Part shown: piece after piece, positions 46,918-58,240 of the stretch | Layout of the letters: each line of letters begins with the position of its first letter | How positions within the stretch are numbered: position 1 is the stretch's first letter | From: Papaver somniferum | Lineage: Eukaryota > Streptophyta > Magnoliopsida > Ranunculales > Papaveraceae | Direction: 5' to 3' | NCBI RefSeq assembly: GCF_003573695.1 | Contig: NC_039360.1 | Location: forward strand, 125,450,336-125,514,335 | Length of the DNA stretch: 64,000 bases | Position numbers and translations under genes: made by a program | Notes under the pieces: model-generated | The model's database searches: none | Told to the model about the DNA's origin: nothing | What the model saw: the letters and a program-made list of their open reading frames with translations, nothing else

Positions 46918-47181
46918 CCTAATTTTATTTCCAAAACCTAATTCCATAAGGATTTCCCTTTTGGGCCCGACCCGTGAATCCTAAACCAACTAAGGTTCCA
47001 CCATCGAATCAGCGGTTCTACACGGTTTTATGTTCACTGGATAACGCTCTATTATGCCACAGAGGTTTCCGCTCAAACCATGGTTTGCTCATTCAGTCGA
47101 AATCCGGTAATATCTTATCTTATGACTAAGTTCAATTACTTATTTTTATTTATACCTGGAAAATCACCATTAAATGCTGAC

Positions 47182-47203
47182 TGAGGAACATGACTGTTCC
47201 TCA
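47182..47203. other. Perfect hairpin just before the Tat-A right LTR
   Basis: TGAGGAACA-TGAC-TGTTCCTCA is a 9-bp perfect stem with a 4-nt loop, 17 bp from the LTR start. No ordinary G-rich polypurine tract is visible here. Confidence 0.6.
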
Positions 47204-47220
47204 CTAAGCATGGGACTTAA

Positions 47221-50200
47221 TGTAGATGGTGGATTTTCGACAAAGGGTAGAATTGTAAAACTATATTCCAGATTCGGCAACCGGATGAGTATTGAGACTC
47301 ATGTCTCTCATTAAAGCATGAAAGCTCATGTCATAAATCTCTGACTGAGAAGGCTGTCTCTCAGAGTACGTGTAGATGTGTAGTCTCTCAGCTGAGGCCA
47401 CGACACATCTCATGAATACTGAGCAATTTCAGTAATTACTCCGGATCCGGCAATCGGATGAGTATCGAGACTCATGTCTCTGTGCATGAAAGCTCATGCC
47501 ACCTCTGATGAAGAAAGTCTCTCAGATAAGATGTAGATGTGTAGTCTCTCAGCTGAGGCCACGACACATCTCATACTGTATAGAATCGAAAGATTGGGCG
47601 GATCCTAGACAGCATGTCTGCTAGTATAGAGCGACAACGTCTTCGGGATGTAACCAAGTTTTCCCCGATTATGCAAGAGGAATATGACACTCCAGCAAGT
47701 TCATATTGCTCAACCCTCATATAATTAATGCTCCTAGACATGAATCCCTTCTAGTATAGAGCCAGCAATTAATTATCTTAAATCGTCTGAATATCCAGCA
47801 ATATTCTACGAGCCATCGTCTGAATATCCATCAATATTCTACGAGTCGTCAATTAATCGCCTGAATGTTCAGCAATATTCTACGATTCCTCGTTATATTT
47901 CGTTATTTCAATATGTGGTTCTTCCCATCAGAATTCCACAGGTTAGTAATAAATATTCAACGGAACAGGCATCTGGGCATCGAATAAGCCCTGACAAAAT
48001 GGTGCAAGTGTAATTAGCAGATAATACACAGACCAACATTATAAATGCACGAACGAGCATTTAAAAAATACGAACGAACGAGGAACCTATGCAAAATAGG
48101 AAGGGAAAATAATAATAATAAAATATTAAACAAAAGCGCTAGGGGACTAGGCTCACCAGCCGGCCAGTCATGCCGTGACTAGTCACGCGCCCAATTTTAT
48201 ATTTTACCATATTTTTACTATTTTCACGATCTCATGAAAATCCTCTCGTTCGAGCAAATTTCCTTTATTTCAAAGAAATTATCTAAATCACATGATTTTA
48301 TCAAAAAATAATAAAATTAGGGAAAGGTGTCGCGGGACCGAGCACCAGCCGGCCATGTCTTGGCCGTGGCCGGTCCCACACATCACACCTCACGTCTCTA
48401 TTATTTTATTATTTCTCTCAAATTATGAAAATTCCTTGATTTCATGAATTTTCCCTAAAATCATGAAAATTACCTAATTTCATGTATTTTTATCTAAATC
48501 ACATGATTTTATCAAAAAAATAATAAAATTAGGTAAAGGTGTCGCGGGACCGTCGGCCGGCCGGTCATGCCTTGGACGTGGCTGGTCCCACACCTCACGT
48601 CCCATTATTTTATTATTCCTTCTCAAATTATGAAAATTCCTTGATTTTATGAATTTTCCCTAAAATTACCTAATTTCATGTATTTTCTCTAAAATCATGG
48701 AAAATATTAAAAAACATTAGGAAAACTTGTGGGACCGGGCTCTAGCCGGCCGGCCATGCCCTAGCTGGTCCCACACACCCATTATTTTATTATTATTTGG
48801 TGTTTGGTTTCCTGATTTCATGAAAACTCCTTGATTTCAACAAAATATCTTGGTTTTCAACAAATCCCTTTGATTTTATGAAAAATTATCTAAAATCATC
48901 AAAATTACATAAAATTGGGAAGAGTGCCTTGGGGCCCGCGCTCATTGGCCGGCCGGCCATGCCACGGCCATTTCCGGCCCCACACTCCCATTCCCTATTT
49001 TATATTTTAATTTATGTCTCTCATCTCATGGAAGTTCCCTAATTTCTCCAAACTCTCCAATTTCATGGAACTTCCCTTAAATCAGAGAAAAATACATAAA
49101 ATCACATAAAACGGGGAAAAACATGTGGGACCGCGTGTCAGCCCGTCGGCCATGCCCTAGCCGTGTACGTTCCCATAACTTGTGATTCCTTGTTTATTTA
49201 TTATTTTCATCATCTCATGTATTTTTGCCGGTTTCAGCAAAACCATGGATTTTGCATATTTTCTCCAAATGTTGCTCAAACGTGCACCAGAAAATATCAA
49301 AATTCTCAGGACTGAAACGTGAACATTATGGTGACACGGGCACATCCCCTTGACCGACCAAGGGTGACCCTGAGGCTTGCAAACAGCTGGTCCCGCATGT
49401 TTTAATGATTTTAACCTAATTTGCTTAGTTGCTCATATTAGGTTTGAACTCTTTTCAAACAATTGGAAATTCGCTAAAACGACCATCTAATGGTCCCACA
49501 TCCATCAAGATCCGGTCTCATGACCTCTTGGTCGGCCCCTCATATTTTCTACATCAGGTTTTATGATTTGTTGCTCACACGAGCATTATTTCAGTAAATG
49601 ATTAAATCAACATTTAATCATTCTTTCACCAACTGGTCCTCAAGAGACTTTGGTATTTTTGCTCATTTGAGCATTTGGGCGTTATATGGTGAACTCGTCA
49701 TCTCATGTAGCCGGTCCCGTATTGATTTGCAATAAATCATCATTTCGGTAAAATTAGGGTTTTGAATCCAGAGCTCTGCAGAAACGTGATTATGTGCAGA
49801 TTCGAACACTTTGATAATTTTATGTTGATTCCATGATTGATATTCATATTTATTTTGCTCGACTCAGCAGTCAGTAACTTAAATTAACATTTTATTTGGT
49901 CCAGCTACCAACAATTCATCAAAAGAACAATATTTGTTCAAACTAGTAATATTTGCTCGAACCAGCAATATTCGCTCGAACCGGAAATATTTACTCAATT
50001 AGCAATATTCGCTCAGACTAGCAATATTTTCTCAAATCAAAGAATATTGGTTCAACTATCAATATTCAACAATTTAGCAACACAGTTTTGCTCGTCTTAG
50101 GTTATGATGATACCTCGTCTCAGCAGACACATTAAATTCATGAGTTTCGAAACATTTGCTAATCAAGTTCAACTCAGCAATACATGGACTCATCGTCCCA

Positions 50201-50937
50201 TAAAGTCAGCAACTGACTCCACAATCACGAGATTTCAATCGTGCCACATGGGGGATACTAACTAGGGTTTTAGTCTGGCGGTCTATGGCACGTGTGTTCA
50301 CTTACGATGAGAATGTGAGCAATGCAATCAGTTGGAAGAGTCAGCAAAGTAGTGGGTGGAAAGTTAACCAAGTCTCCGCACGATGAGTAATTGGTTTTAA
50401 CATGATTTCCCCATTTCCAATTTTATGATTCCAGCAACTGTCACACTTCATGGGATCATGGTATTTTCAACTCCGACATTATAAAATGTCTCTGAATCCT
50501 GATTGAAGAGGAGAAGTTTTCGAACACTCAAACAACATTCGCCAAGACGAGCAATTTCTCATCAAAGTTCATACATACAATCTTTCGTCTACACGAACTC
50601 ACAGAAATTACTCTCAATTGAGCAAAATTCAATCATTCAGAGAATTTTCACGCTGAATTCACAACACACCTACAATCTCAGATCATCATTGATCTCACAC
50701 ATTTCTCAGCTTCTCTCCTACAGATCAACCCATCCTCTCTTGTGACCGAATTGACTCTGGAACGGCCATTGTTCTTGGTTTAAGCCGGGGTCTTACAGAT
50801 TGATCTTTCGAACTTAAAGCACTCCCTTCTTGCAGTGCATCTGTGTGAGGTTCAACATTTCACTCGGTTCAAGGAGTCTCCACACGGTCGACTCTTCAAT
50901 TCCGTAAAAACCACCAAATCGTTTTTCCCCACTCACA
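47221..50937 (+). repeat. Tat-A right LTR
   Basis: The LTR is 3717 bp and aligns with the left LTR over its full length, including the six GC-rich units (48136-49180) and TATA box (50480). By eye it differs by several substitutions per 100 bp. It is followed by a primer site, as a 5' LTR would be. Confidence 0.85.
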
Positions 50938-50994
50938 GATTGGCGACCACAGTGGGAGATTAATCTCTCGGTTGAAATCTCACGATTTCACAAG

Positions 50995-51263
50995 ATGGCC
51001 GGTCTTAGGTCTGGGTTAGTTACAGGTTCCAACACAAACGACGCTAGTACTAGCAACAACAACAATGACAATCAGAATATCCCGGAAACGATTCCGGCCT
51101 CCAACACTGACGGTGGTGACATTACTCCTCCTCACACTGAAGGTCATCCCCTGTTCGGTCGACACCCTGAAGAAGTCAGAGGAAATCCACCACCTACCAT
51201 TGCTGAATTGGCCGGTCGACACCCTGAAGAAGTCAGAGGAAATCCAGACCATTGCTGAATTGG
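50995..51263 (+). pseudogene. Truncated Tat-A gag start with filler at the break
   Basis: It follows the primer site at 50941-50957 and matches 29363-29563 (MAGLRSGLVTG start). Homology stops at 51196. A 34-nt piece (51156-51189) is copied again at 51213-51246, and ACCATTGCTGAATTGG appears at both 51196 and 51248. This is a scrambled junction with unrelated DNA. Confidence 0.8.
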
Positions 51264-52415
51264 TCTGGATACGTCTGCAGTGGCCAATTTAGCTCAAAGC
51301 AAGTAGGTGACCTGCAAATATATCGAGAATGACAACATAATGACAAGTATCCAAGTAAGAAGCCTGATCACATAACAAAGTCACGAAGGACAAACCAGAA
51401 ATACGCATTGAAGTCGTCCCTCCAATCTGAGTGGCTTTCCCATTGTTAAGCATAGAAGTTTCCTGCAGATAATCAGTGAGATGGATGAACTGTTGCAACT
51501 AAGAAGAAACATATAGGAAACCTAACAGGTTAATTAGCAGATATAACATGTTGGCGAAGAACAATTTTGGTCTTTAAAACTCGATCACGTAGTTGTTGTA
51601 TTTTTCCACTGATTCCACTGAGAGCCTTACATAAAATAATCACTCAACTCTGCAATTATAAATAAATTAAGAAAAATAAGGCACTAACCCAGACCATTCT
51701 CATAAATGGGAGAAAAGGTAAGACACAGAACCACAACTGACGTTAAATAACAAATTCACACATAGAAAAACTTTTTAAGTCGGCCAAAAGCTTGAGTCCG
51801 AGAAATTTTACCCTTCAGTTTTTACTTTTATTTTTCCAGGGAAAAAAAAAGTGAGGGAGAGAGGAGGCTCAGACTAATAGAGTGAAACAAGGAAATAGAT
51901 TTATCTCCTGCATGGCTGCAGAAACGGCAGTCTAAAAGACCATCCCGAAGAAACGATAGCCTAAAAGACCATCCCGAGTTACCTTGCCAAGACTGATGAA
52001 GACAGATTTGTAACAAGTCTTCAAACTCTGTGATGATGTAGCGACCATCTCGCTCTAGATGGTACGAACCAGGTGGCGGCCATCTCTTGCAAAATCATAT
52101 TAATATGTTTCATGCCCTCCTTAATGCCTGTCAAATTAGAACCACTCCACAAGATTTACGAACAATGGTAATCCTTAGTCAGAGGTTACTGGATTATCAT
52201 CTCCTCTTATGATTAGCAAGAAACAAAAATGATAGTCCTTAGTCAAGGTTACTGGATTATCATATCCTCTTATGATTGGCAAGATTTGCAATTGAATCCA
52301 CCCATCTGTTTCCACCCACAAATTATACAATCAATCTCATCCTACACCAAAAATCTAGGGTTTTCAATGTATCACGCTTGTGTATCAAGTAAACATAGGG
52401 TTTGGTTAGGGTTTC
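51264..52415. other. Unassigned flank with two small tandem duplications
   Basis: A minus ORF at 51289-51498 is coding-like but unrecognised. Short tandem copies occur at 51930-51976 (CTAAAAGACCATCCCGA twice) and at 52168-52290 (about 62 bp, with GGTTACTGGATTATCAT and CCTCTTATGATT). Confidence 0.35.
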
Positions 52416-52418
52416 TGA

Positions 52419-52968
52419 GAGCAACTGCAGTGGTGCGAGTATAACCAAAGACCAAAGAGGAGAAAAAAGATCAAATTATGGGTTTAGTATGGTGTGTGAC
52501 GCTACGGTGGAAAGACTAAATTTGGTCAGACGTACATTATACGTTCGCCTGGTGTGGGGCATTCTAAAAAATAAAAAAAAATGAAAGAAGTGGGGCGGAG
52601 GTATAAACCCCGCCCCACTAAAACGGTTTTGAAAACAAAGAATGGGGCGGGGGTATAATGCCCGCCCCATACAAAAAAAAAAAAATGGGGCGTAGACTTT
52701 ACGTACGCCCCATGTGGAGCGTAGACTATACCAACGCCTGATATGGGCGTGGAATATACGTCCGCCTGATGTGGGACGTGCATTATATGTCCGCCTGGTG
52801 GTGGGGCGTGAAGTATACCAACGCTCGACTATATTTGGGTTTAACCTTGGTCCCATACCAAATATACTCTGCGTTTTAGTCGTTGATCAAAATTTGATCG
52901 ATAATACGTTCCACTACGTCTGTTGAAAAGACCAAATATTTGGGTTTACTCTCCCACTGTGGACGCTC
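52419..52968. mobile_element. Tourist/Harbinger-like MITE with a palindrome array
   Basis: The ends are GAGCAACTGCAGTGG and, reversed, GAGCGTCCACAGTGG, with GAGTATAACC/GAGTAAACC further in. TGA flanks both sides (52416-52418, 52969-52971), compatible with the 3-bp duplications of PIF/Harbinger elements. The interior (about 52510-52840) holds some eight units of roughly 28-30 bp of the form GGGGCG...TATA...CGCCCC. No transposase is present. Confidence 0.6.
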
Positions 52969-52971
52969 TGA

Positions 52972-53305
52972 CAATTTATCCATCAAACAAGACAGGAGTT
53001 AGATTTAGGGTTTCCGAGTTGCAACAATAATTTCTTATCACGCCTGATTATCATGACTATCTATCGTTTTAACCAAATATAATTCAGGCTTACTAAAAAC
53101 AATATATTTAGTCGAATACATACTTAGCTGATTTATCAAAGTTTTGACAGAATCTGACACACCCTTTATCTCCTCCGGTAGTGCTTTATAATTCAGGCTT
53201 ACGCCACCATTGCTTCTTTTTTTTTTCAATCGGGTACCATCCTCCATGCCTGGAATTTGATACAAGTTGATAGGCCCAACACTAACCTAGCTACAAGAAA
53301 AACAA
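52972..53305 (-). other. Flank with an unrecognised coding-like minus ORF
   Basis: The translation 53265-53038 begins MYQIPGMEDGTRLKKKRS and includes LPEEIKGVSDSVK. It may be part of an exon; I do not recognise the family. Confidence 0.25.
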
Positions 53306-54489
53306 GAATGATTTTTTGGGCACTACTCAAAAATGGTGGGGACTACTCTTCAATTTTTGGGTGGATATTTGAAGTAATTTTGAGTCACCCCTTATCTATT
53401 TTTTTAATACCAAACTTTTCCTTGGTAATAAAATTAGTTAGTGTATTGATTAGTGAGTTAATTAATGATTAGTGAGATTAAATTAATAATTTGATTTTTT
53501 TCAAAAAAATAATTATTGAGAGGGAGAAGAAGAAGATGAAGATGATAATGAAGATGAGGGTTTTGGAAGAAAAAAAGTTAGATCTTTTTCTTTAAGAGCC
53601 ACAACAAGAGTATGATGTTTTGGGTACTCATGAAGACTTCAAACTTAGTTAATGGTGCTTGAATTGGCCAAAACATTCCTAAAAATGAACAATTTACAAA
53701 TTGTTTTTGGTTTGGTTAACAAAGTTCGGTTACGACATTTGAAGAACAGGTAGCCGAACTCATCTGCAAGTGTAGTTCGACTAATGTTTCTAAAAACACA
53801 GGTAGCCGAACTCAACTTTAATGGAGTTTGTTCTTTTAGAGAAAAGTTCCGTTAGGAGAAAAAAATTGCGACGTAACAGAACTAAAAGTTCGTCTGAGAA
53901 AATAAAATGAAAAAATTTGCAACGTAACCGAACTCAATATATAGGCTTTGAGAGAAAACTTCAGTTAGGAGAAAAAAATTGCGACGTAACCGAACTAAAA
54001 GTTCGGCTAGGAAAACAATTTGCGACGTAACCGAACTTTTCTCTGAAAGAAAAACCTCCATTAAAGTTGAGTTCGGCTAGTTCGACAAAGTTTTTCAGAT
54101 AATTCCTAGTCGAACTTCTCTCTGCAATTTCCATTTTCAACTCATTTTGATGATTAATTCTCATTTTTTCAACCAAAAACGAATGATAATTGATGGGTTT
54201 GTTATAATTTTTATTTTGGTTTTGTTTTGTTAATGATTAAATTTAAGTTATATACAGAGGTGGTTGTGGTGGTGGTTCGAGGTGGTCGGTGGTGGTGAGC
54301 GGCGGTGGTGATGGGAGGAGGTGGTTATATATATATAGGTGGTGGTGATGGGAGGAGGTGGTTAAATATATATAGGTTAAGGGTAGGTTAGTCATTTCCA
54401 CACTTTAGGACACCCTTTATAAGTATAGGGTAAACATTTTATCACTTAGTAATCCCCCACATTTTTGAGTAGTGCCCAAAAAATCGTTC
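53306..54489. mobile_element. E1: non-autonomous TIR transposon with 8-bp TSD, AGTTCGGTTAC array family
   Basis: The terminal inverted repeats are about 30 bp: GAATGATTTTTTGGGCACTA on the left and GAACGATTTTTTGGGCACTA on the right when reversed. The target duplication AAAAACAA is at 53298-53305 and 54490-54497. The middle (53720-54130) carries about fourteen copies of AGTTCGGTTAC or its complement GTAACCGAACT and variants. A GGT-rich microsatellite (54259-54366) precedes the right end. No ORF encodes a transposase. Eight-bp duplications are typical of hAT, but the terminal bases do not match a family I know. Confidence 0.8.
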
Positions 54490-54561
54490 AAAAACAACGC
54501 ATATAAAGCATAAGCACAACAACTTGCTAGACTAAATTAACACATGAATTCACCAAGGCCC

Positions 54562-55584
54562 TTATAACTTCTTCTTGGGTACAGGGGTTCTTTTCCCTCT
54601 ACCCAAATCTTCATTGTTAGGATCCACATCTTTGACCAATTTCGAGGAGTGATATCTATCTACAGTACCACCAAAGATGTTCTTAACCTCAGCTTCTTTA
54701 CCTCCACGAGCAAGACCTAGAGAGGAACTAAACATCGCAAGTTTGTCCATATTTTGTTGTTTAGTCTTTGGTACCCATTGGGAAACCTCCTCAACTGACT
54801 TCAACTTTTCTTCATCCGACTCTTCGGTCGAAACATCACAAGTCACTACTGCCACCTTTGTCTCAAACTCAGTTTCATTGTTCGCATTTTCACTAGCATC
54901 CCTATCCTCTTGATATTCAAAACCTTTCTCTTTGCTAGAATCAGCTTCGGATCCTTGAACATGACTAGTCTCTTCCATTCTTCAAACTAGTTCACTGCTC
55001 TTTGGAGTCTCCTCCATTTCTGAATCTGCAGCTAGAACACTAAACGAATTTAAATAACAGGTAGGAGTATTCTTGCGTTTATTACTCTTCTTGCTTAAGC
55101 TCTTGCTCTTCCTAGCATAGGTTATACATTCCTTAAAAGGTTCTTCATTAAATTTAGAGACCTGAAATGTGGAGTGAGTCCCTATCACTTCCCCCTCATT
55201 GGAAGTTGCAATAGTCGTATCTACTCCCTCATTCCCTAAAATCATATTTTCATCAATTGATTCAGAAACCAATTTCAAGAACAATCTTCACATTCAATTC
55301 AAAAGTCCCATCCACAATTGCCACCTCCTGGACAATGTCTTGAGACCCTTATTTCTGATTTACTCCTCCATTAGAGGTCTTATTCAATTTCGGGATCCAG
55401 AGATTCTTGTTGACCTTCCTAACCTTCAGACATTTAGAGCTAGAATGTCCAAAAGTAATACAATCCAGGCACCGAGGAGGCTTCCATGTGTATTCAACTG
55501 AGACATTAAATTCTTTACCATCATACAAAACAAAAATGGTGTACGGAAATTCGTTGTTTGCCTCCATCTCCCGAAGAGCAGCCT
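54562..55584 (-). pseudogene. LINE ORF1 remnant with zinc knuckle
   Basis: Minus frames 55567-55349, 55284-54982 and 54978-54562 follow one another with short breaks. The first has VEYTWKPPRCLDCITFGHSS and a second Cys after KC, a CX2CX4HX4C knuckle (about 55430-55471). This is the hallmark of the zf-CCHC_4/DUF4283 ORF1 protein of plant L1 LINEs. The later parts are Ser/Glu/Lys-rich (MEETSHVQGSEADSS, KTKQQNMDKLAMFSSSLG), the usual variable tail. ORF2 is absent. It adjoins a copia LTR relic on the right. Confidence 0.65.
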
Positions 55585-55624
55585 AGAAATATCAATCACC
55601 TCATAATAACTTAACTATATGGTG

Positions 55625-57433
55625 GTAGAAGAAGTTACCGTGGAATCAAAAAGTCTGAGACGAAGAACTTTGCGATTACTTTTTATCTTACTTATCGGAG
55701 ATAAATCTCGAGAAAATCTTAGATAAGATAGTACTCAACACGATAAAATAAGTAAGATCAGAACATGCAACTACAGAAAAAATAGTTGGGTCTGGCTTCA
55801 CGAATCCCAAATGAAGTCTTCAAGTCGTTAACCTAATAGGGTTTTGGAAAAACCTAGGTTAAAGAATAATCGACTCTAGTACGCAACTAGGACACATGAA
55901 AGTGTCAGGATTAGATTTCCCAGTTGCTAGAGTTCTCTCTTATATATATGGTCTTTCAAATCAGGGTTTGCTTATAGTCAAAGCTATGATAGCTTAGAAA
56001 TAAAGCATTCAATATTCATCGATAGATGAAAACCTAAGTCTGCTTAAGATTCAACCTAAGTATGCTTTAAAATAAAGCAATCAATCTCCACATTTAGATG
56101 GTCTTAGCTTGTTGCACATAAATGAAATATAATTTCATTTAGATATGGGTAACTGTACCTATACGTGTATATTGAGTTGGCTCAGTAACAGTTAACCGAA
56201 GTTAGCCATATGAACACTTTTCTCTTAACCACATTCATCTAACACTTCTAGATCAAATATGATGATCAATTAATCACGAAAGATAATCAAATGAATCTAA
56301 TTGTGTTTCAAATAGAGTTGTTCAATTGTTCAGTATCTCATTGAAATATATATGAACCAAATGAAACAAAACTCGATTTATTCGTAATTGTACAAAGTAC
56401 TTATACAAGAATCCATTCATGAAAATTAATCAACGGTTTCAAAGATTGCATTCCTTAATTCATAAATGTTTAGTTCATGAGTATGAGAATTATACTTAAC
56501 CGATTTTAGAACCTAAACCTATGTGTTCGAAAACGAGGTATGCAAACAACAGTTCCGAACTTTGGTCTTGACCAGCCGTTCGCAAACCAAGTACGCGAAC
56601 AACAGTCATGGACCCAACTCAGGTAGAACCGTTAGTATACTAGGTACGCAAACAAGGTTCCCGGACTTTTATAGGTAAAACCGTTCGCATACTGGGTACG
56701 CAAACAAGGTTCCCAGACCTGAATCATAACAATACAATTCGCATACTAGGTATGCATAGTATGTATCCTGACATGGTTAATTGTTTTAAAATCTCATATC
56801 AATCATTGAAACATCCTTAAAAGACGATAGTAGCTGTCTCACACAAACTATTATCTTCAAGTAATTTCCAAGTGATCGAATGATCAATACGAAACTTTCC
56901 AAACCGACATCAAATGATTGTCTCACACAAATTATGTAAGATGTTTCAAGGAAATTTTCACATGATCGTCTTTTGGCTTAATATGTAGTTTCCAACAAAT
57001 AAATTGTTTCCAACTAAACTCGTCAAGAATAATGATGAACATAGCTAAAGAAAAAAGATTTCAACACATATTTCGAGAAATAGATAACCGATATAAACTC
57101 AGCTCGAAATATCAAATGTGTATAATGTAAAAGTATATCTAGCTATACGACTTAGTCTCTTTAGAAGATATAATAGAATAAACTTCTGAGTGATATATAA
57201 GCTTTAGTCTCCACATACCTTTTGTTGATGAAGTTCCTCCAAGCTCTCCTCAGTAGATCTTCGTCTTCAATCGATGAACGCCGTGAATTCTAAAGCTCAA
57301 CTACATATTCTATCCTAGTCCGAGACATAGTTATAAGTAGACTAGAAATCAAGACTATAGTTTTGATCAACTAAACTTGATAAAAAGCTTGAGATATCAA
57401 TGGTTACGAGTTCGATCGAGCAGAGCTATGACA
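55625..57433 (-). repeat. Cop-A LTR, minus strand, truncated at its 3' end
   Basis: On the minus strand it starts TGTCATAGCTCTGC after the polypurine tract AAAGAGGAAGAT. It follows the complete LTR through the TATA region (55940) to the equivalent of about 18560. At 56510-56770 it carries repeats of GGTACGCAAACAAGG and CGCATACTAGGTATGC. Confidence 0.65.
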
Positions 57434-57830
57434 ATCTTCCTCTTTGTCAATTTTAGTGACAAAACCATCAATACATATCGATTACAAAATAAATAAACTT
57501 TGTAGCTTGTCATCTATCATGCTTGATTTCCTTGGCTCTTCAATATTCCTTGAATTCTTCGCTCATCCATCATGCTTGATTCCTTGGATCTTCAACATTC
57601 CTTGAACTCATCGCTACTCCAAGTACTCCAGCGATTCTGAACATGTTCAACTCAGCATCATTTTTGTTGAAAATCCGTAGTCATATCAATAAGAAAATTG
57701 ATGTTCTCAATCATCTTTATATAGTGTCATACTATTATTACACAACATGAAAGTCCAATTGCATCACAACTTTGACAATAATACTCTGGTGATATGTATC
57801 AATAGGTTTTTTTATGTTTTTGGGTTATGG
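57434..57830 (-). mobile_element. 3' internal end of a Cop-A element, minus strand
   Basis: It matches 16640-16956 in reverse (CATAACATGAAAGTCC-like text, CAATTGCATCAC, ATACTCTGGTGATATGTATC). Confidence 0.55.
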
Positions 57831-58180
57831 AATCAATTTCTTCGCGAGTAAACTCTCTCATGGTATAAGGTTTTGAAGATTGCATAACTTTCTTCAATAT
57901 ACACTTCTTTTGATATTGATCTAAAATCGAAGCTTGAAATGGCATCTAGTCTTCTTAGTTAAATAGATATTCTTGTTCATTTTTTTTTCTTTAAACACCG
58001 TATCTTTTTTCGAATGACTTCATGCTCTCCTCTCCTCTGCACTTTTTTTTTACGACAAGTGACTTAGCCCATCACGACACAAAATAACAATTTTATGGGT
58101 TGTACTGGGCGAGACTAATCTACAAAGCACATGACATAGTAGAATACAACACATAACGTTAAGAAAGAACGACATATAAT
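57831..58180. other. AT-rich sequence without recognised features
   Basis: Nothing coding is seen; two T-runs are present near 57979 and 58043. Confidence 0.3.
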
Positions 58181-58240
58181 CAGAGCCGGGCCTCAGGCCG
58201 TACAGGCCGTGCGACCGCACAGGGTCCAACACTGGCCTTT
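58181..58240. mobile_element. Isolated hAT-like terminal sequence
   Basis: CAGAGCCGGGCCTCAGGCC followed by CAGGCCGTGCGACCGCACAG resembles the terminal repeat common in plant hAT elements. No reverse partner or 8-bp duplication was found, so it may be one surviving end. Confidence 0.35.

Larger units (their letters stand above)
32381..46930 (-). pseudogene. Plant mobile domain (PMD) gene, antisense in Tat-A, intron-containing and split by N2
   Basis: A spliced 5' leader (donor near 46755) follows a TATA box. The coding part probably starts at MSDSPAND (about 45752). Segments 45431-45752 and 45122-45430 share a frame broken by a TGA at 45431-45433. They carry GWSRHMLGFSCVR and ARWCIPTHTFICSWGEFTT-like text (the I-I-T-L-E-D-V form is seen), which is diagnostic of PMD. 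A frameshift near 45160 leads to 44399-45159 (ESEFNFRPWVVVPPHV, FTPGHIISAAYG). The frame ends at the N2 target site and resumes at 34727 with DRQMGMDQCAPTF, the usual PMD core motif. Exons 34402-34727, 34196-34327, 34025-34111, 33794-33952 and 32381-33139 follow with GT-AG junctions. Several stops and one further frameshift (near 32710) show decay. The C-terminus is a Lys/Glu/Leu-rich coiled coil. Known PMD proteins (MAIN/MAIL1) act in silencing; PMD also occurs in gypsy and MULE elements. Confidence 0.75.
25597..50937 (+). mobile_element. Tat-A: Tat-lineage Ty3/gypsy element with antisense PMD gene, itself split by N2
   Basis: LTR 25597-29305, Tat-type primer site, gag-protease and integrase-tail ORF (29363-32083), antisense PMD gene (32381 to about 46930) and a second LTR (47221-50937). 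Without N2 the unit is about 15.7 kb. RT, RNase H and the integrase core are missing, so it is non-autonomous. The right LTR continues directly into another primer site and gag start, so the outer boundary cannot be checked by a target duplication. The two LTRs may come from two tandem copies rather than one insertion. Extra antisense ORFs between pol and the 3' LTR are known in the Tat lineage, which supports treating the PMD gene as part of the element. Confidence 0.7.

Noticed and set aside
25597..50937. Tat-A as one proven full-length insertion
   Set aside because: The right LTR is followed by a primer site and gag, so no target duplication can be tested; kept only as the most economical reading.
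52510..52840. CRISPR-like array of short palindromic repeats
   Set aside because: Units are contiguous without unique spacers, lie inside a plant MITE, and there are no cas genes.
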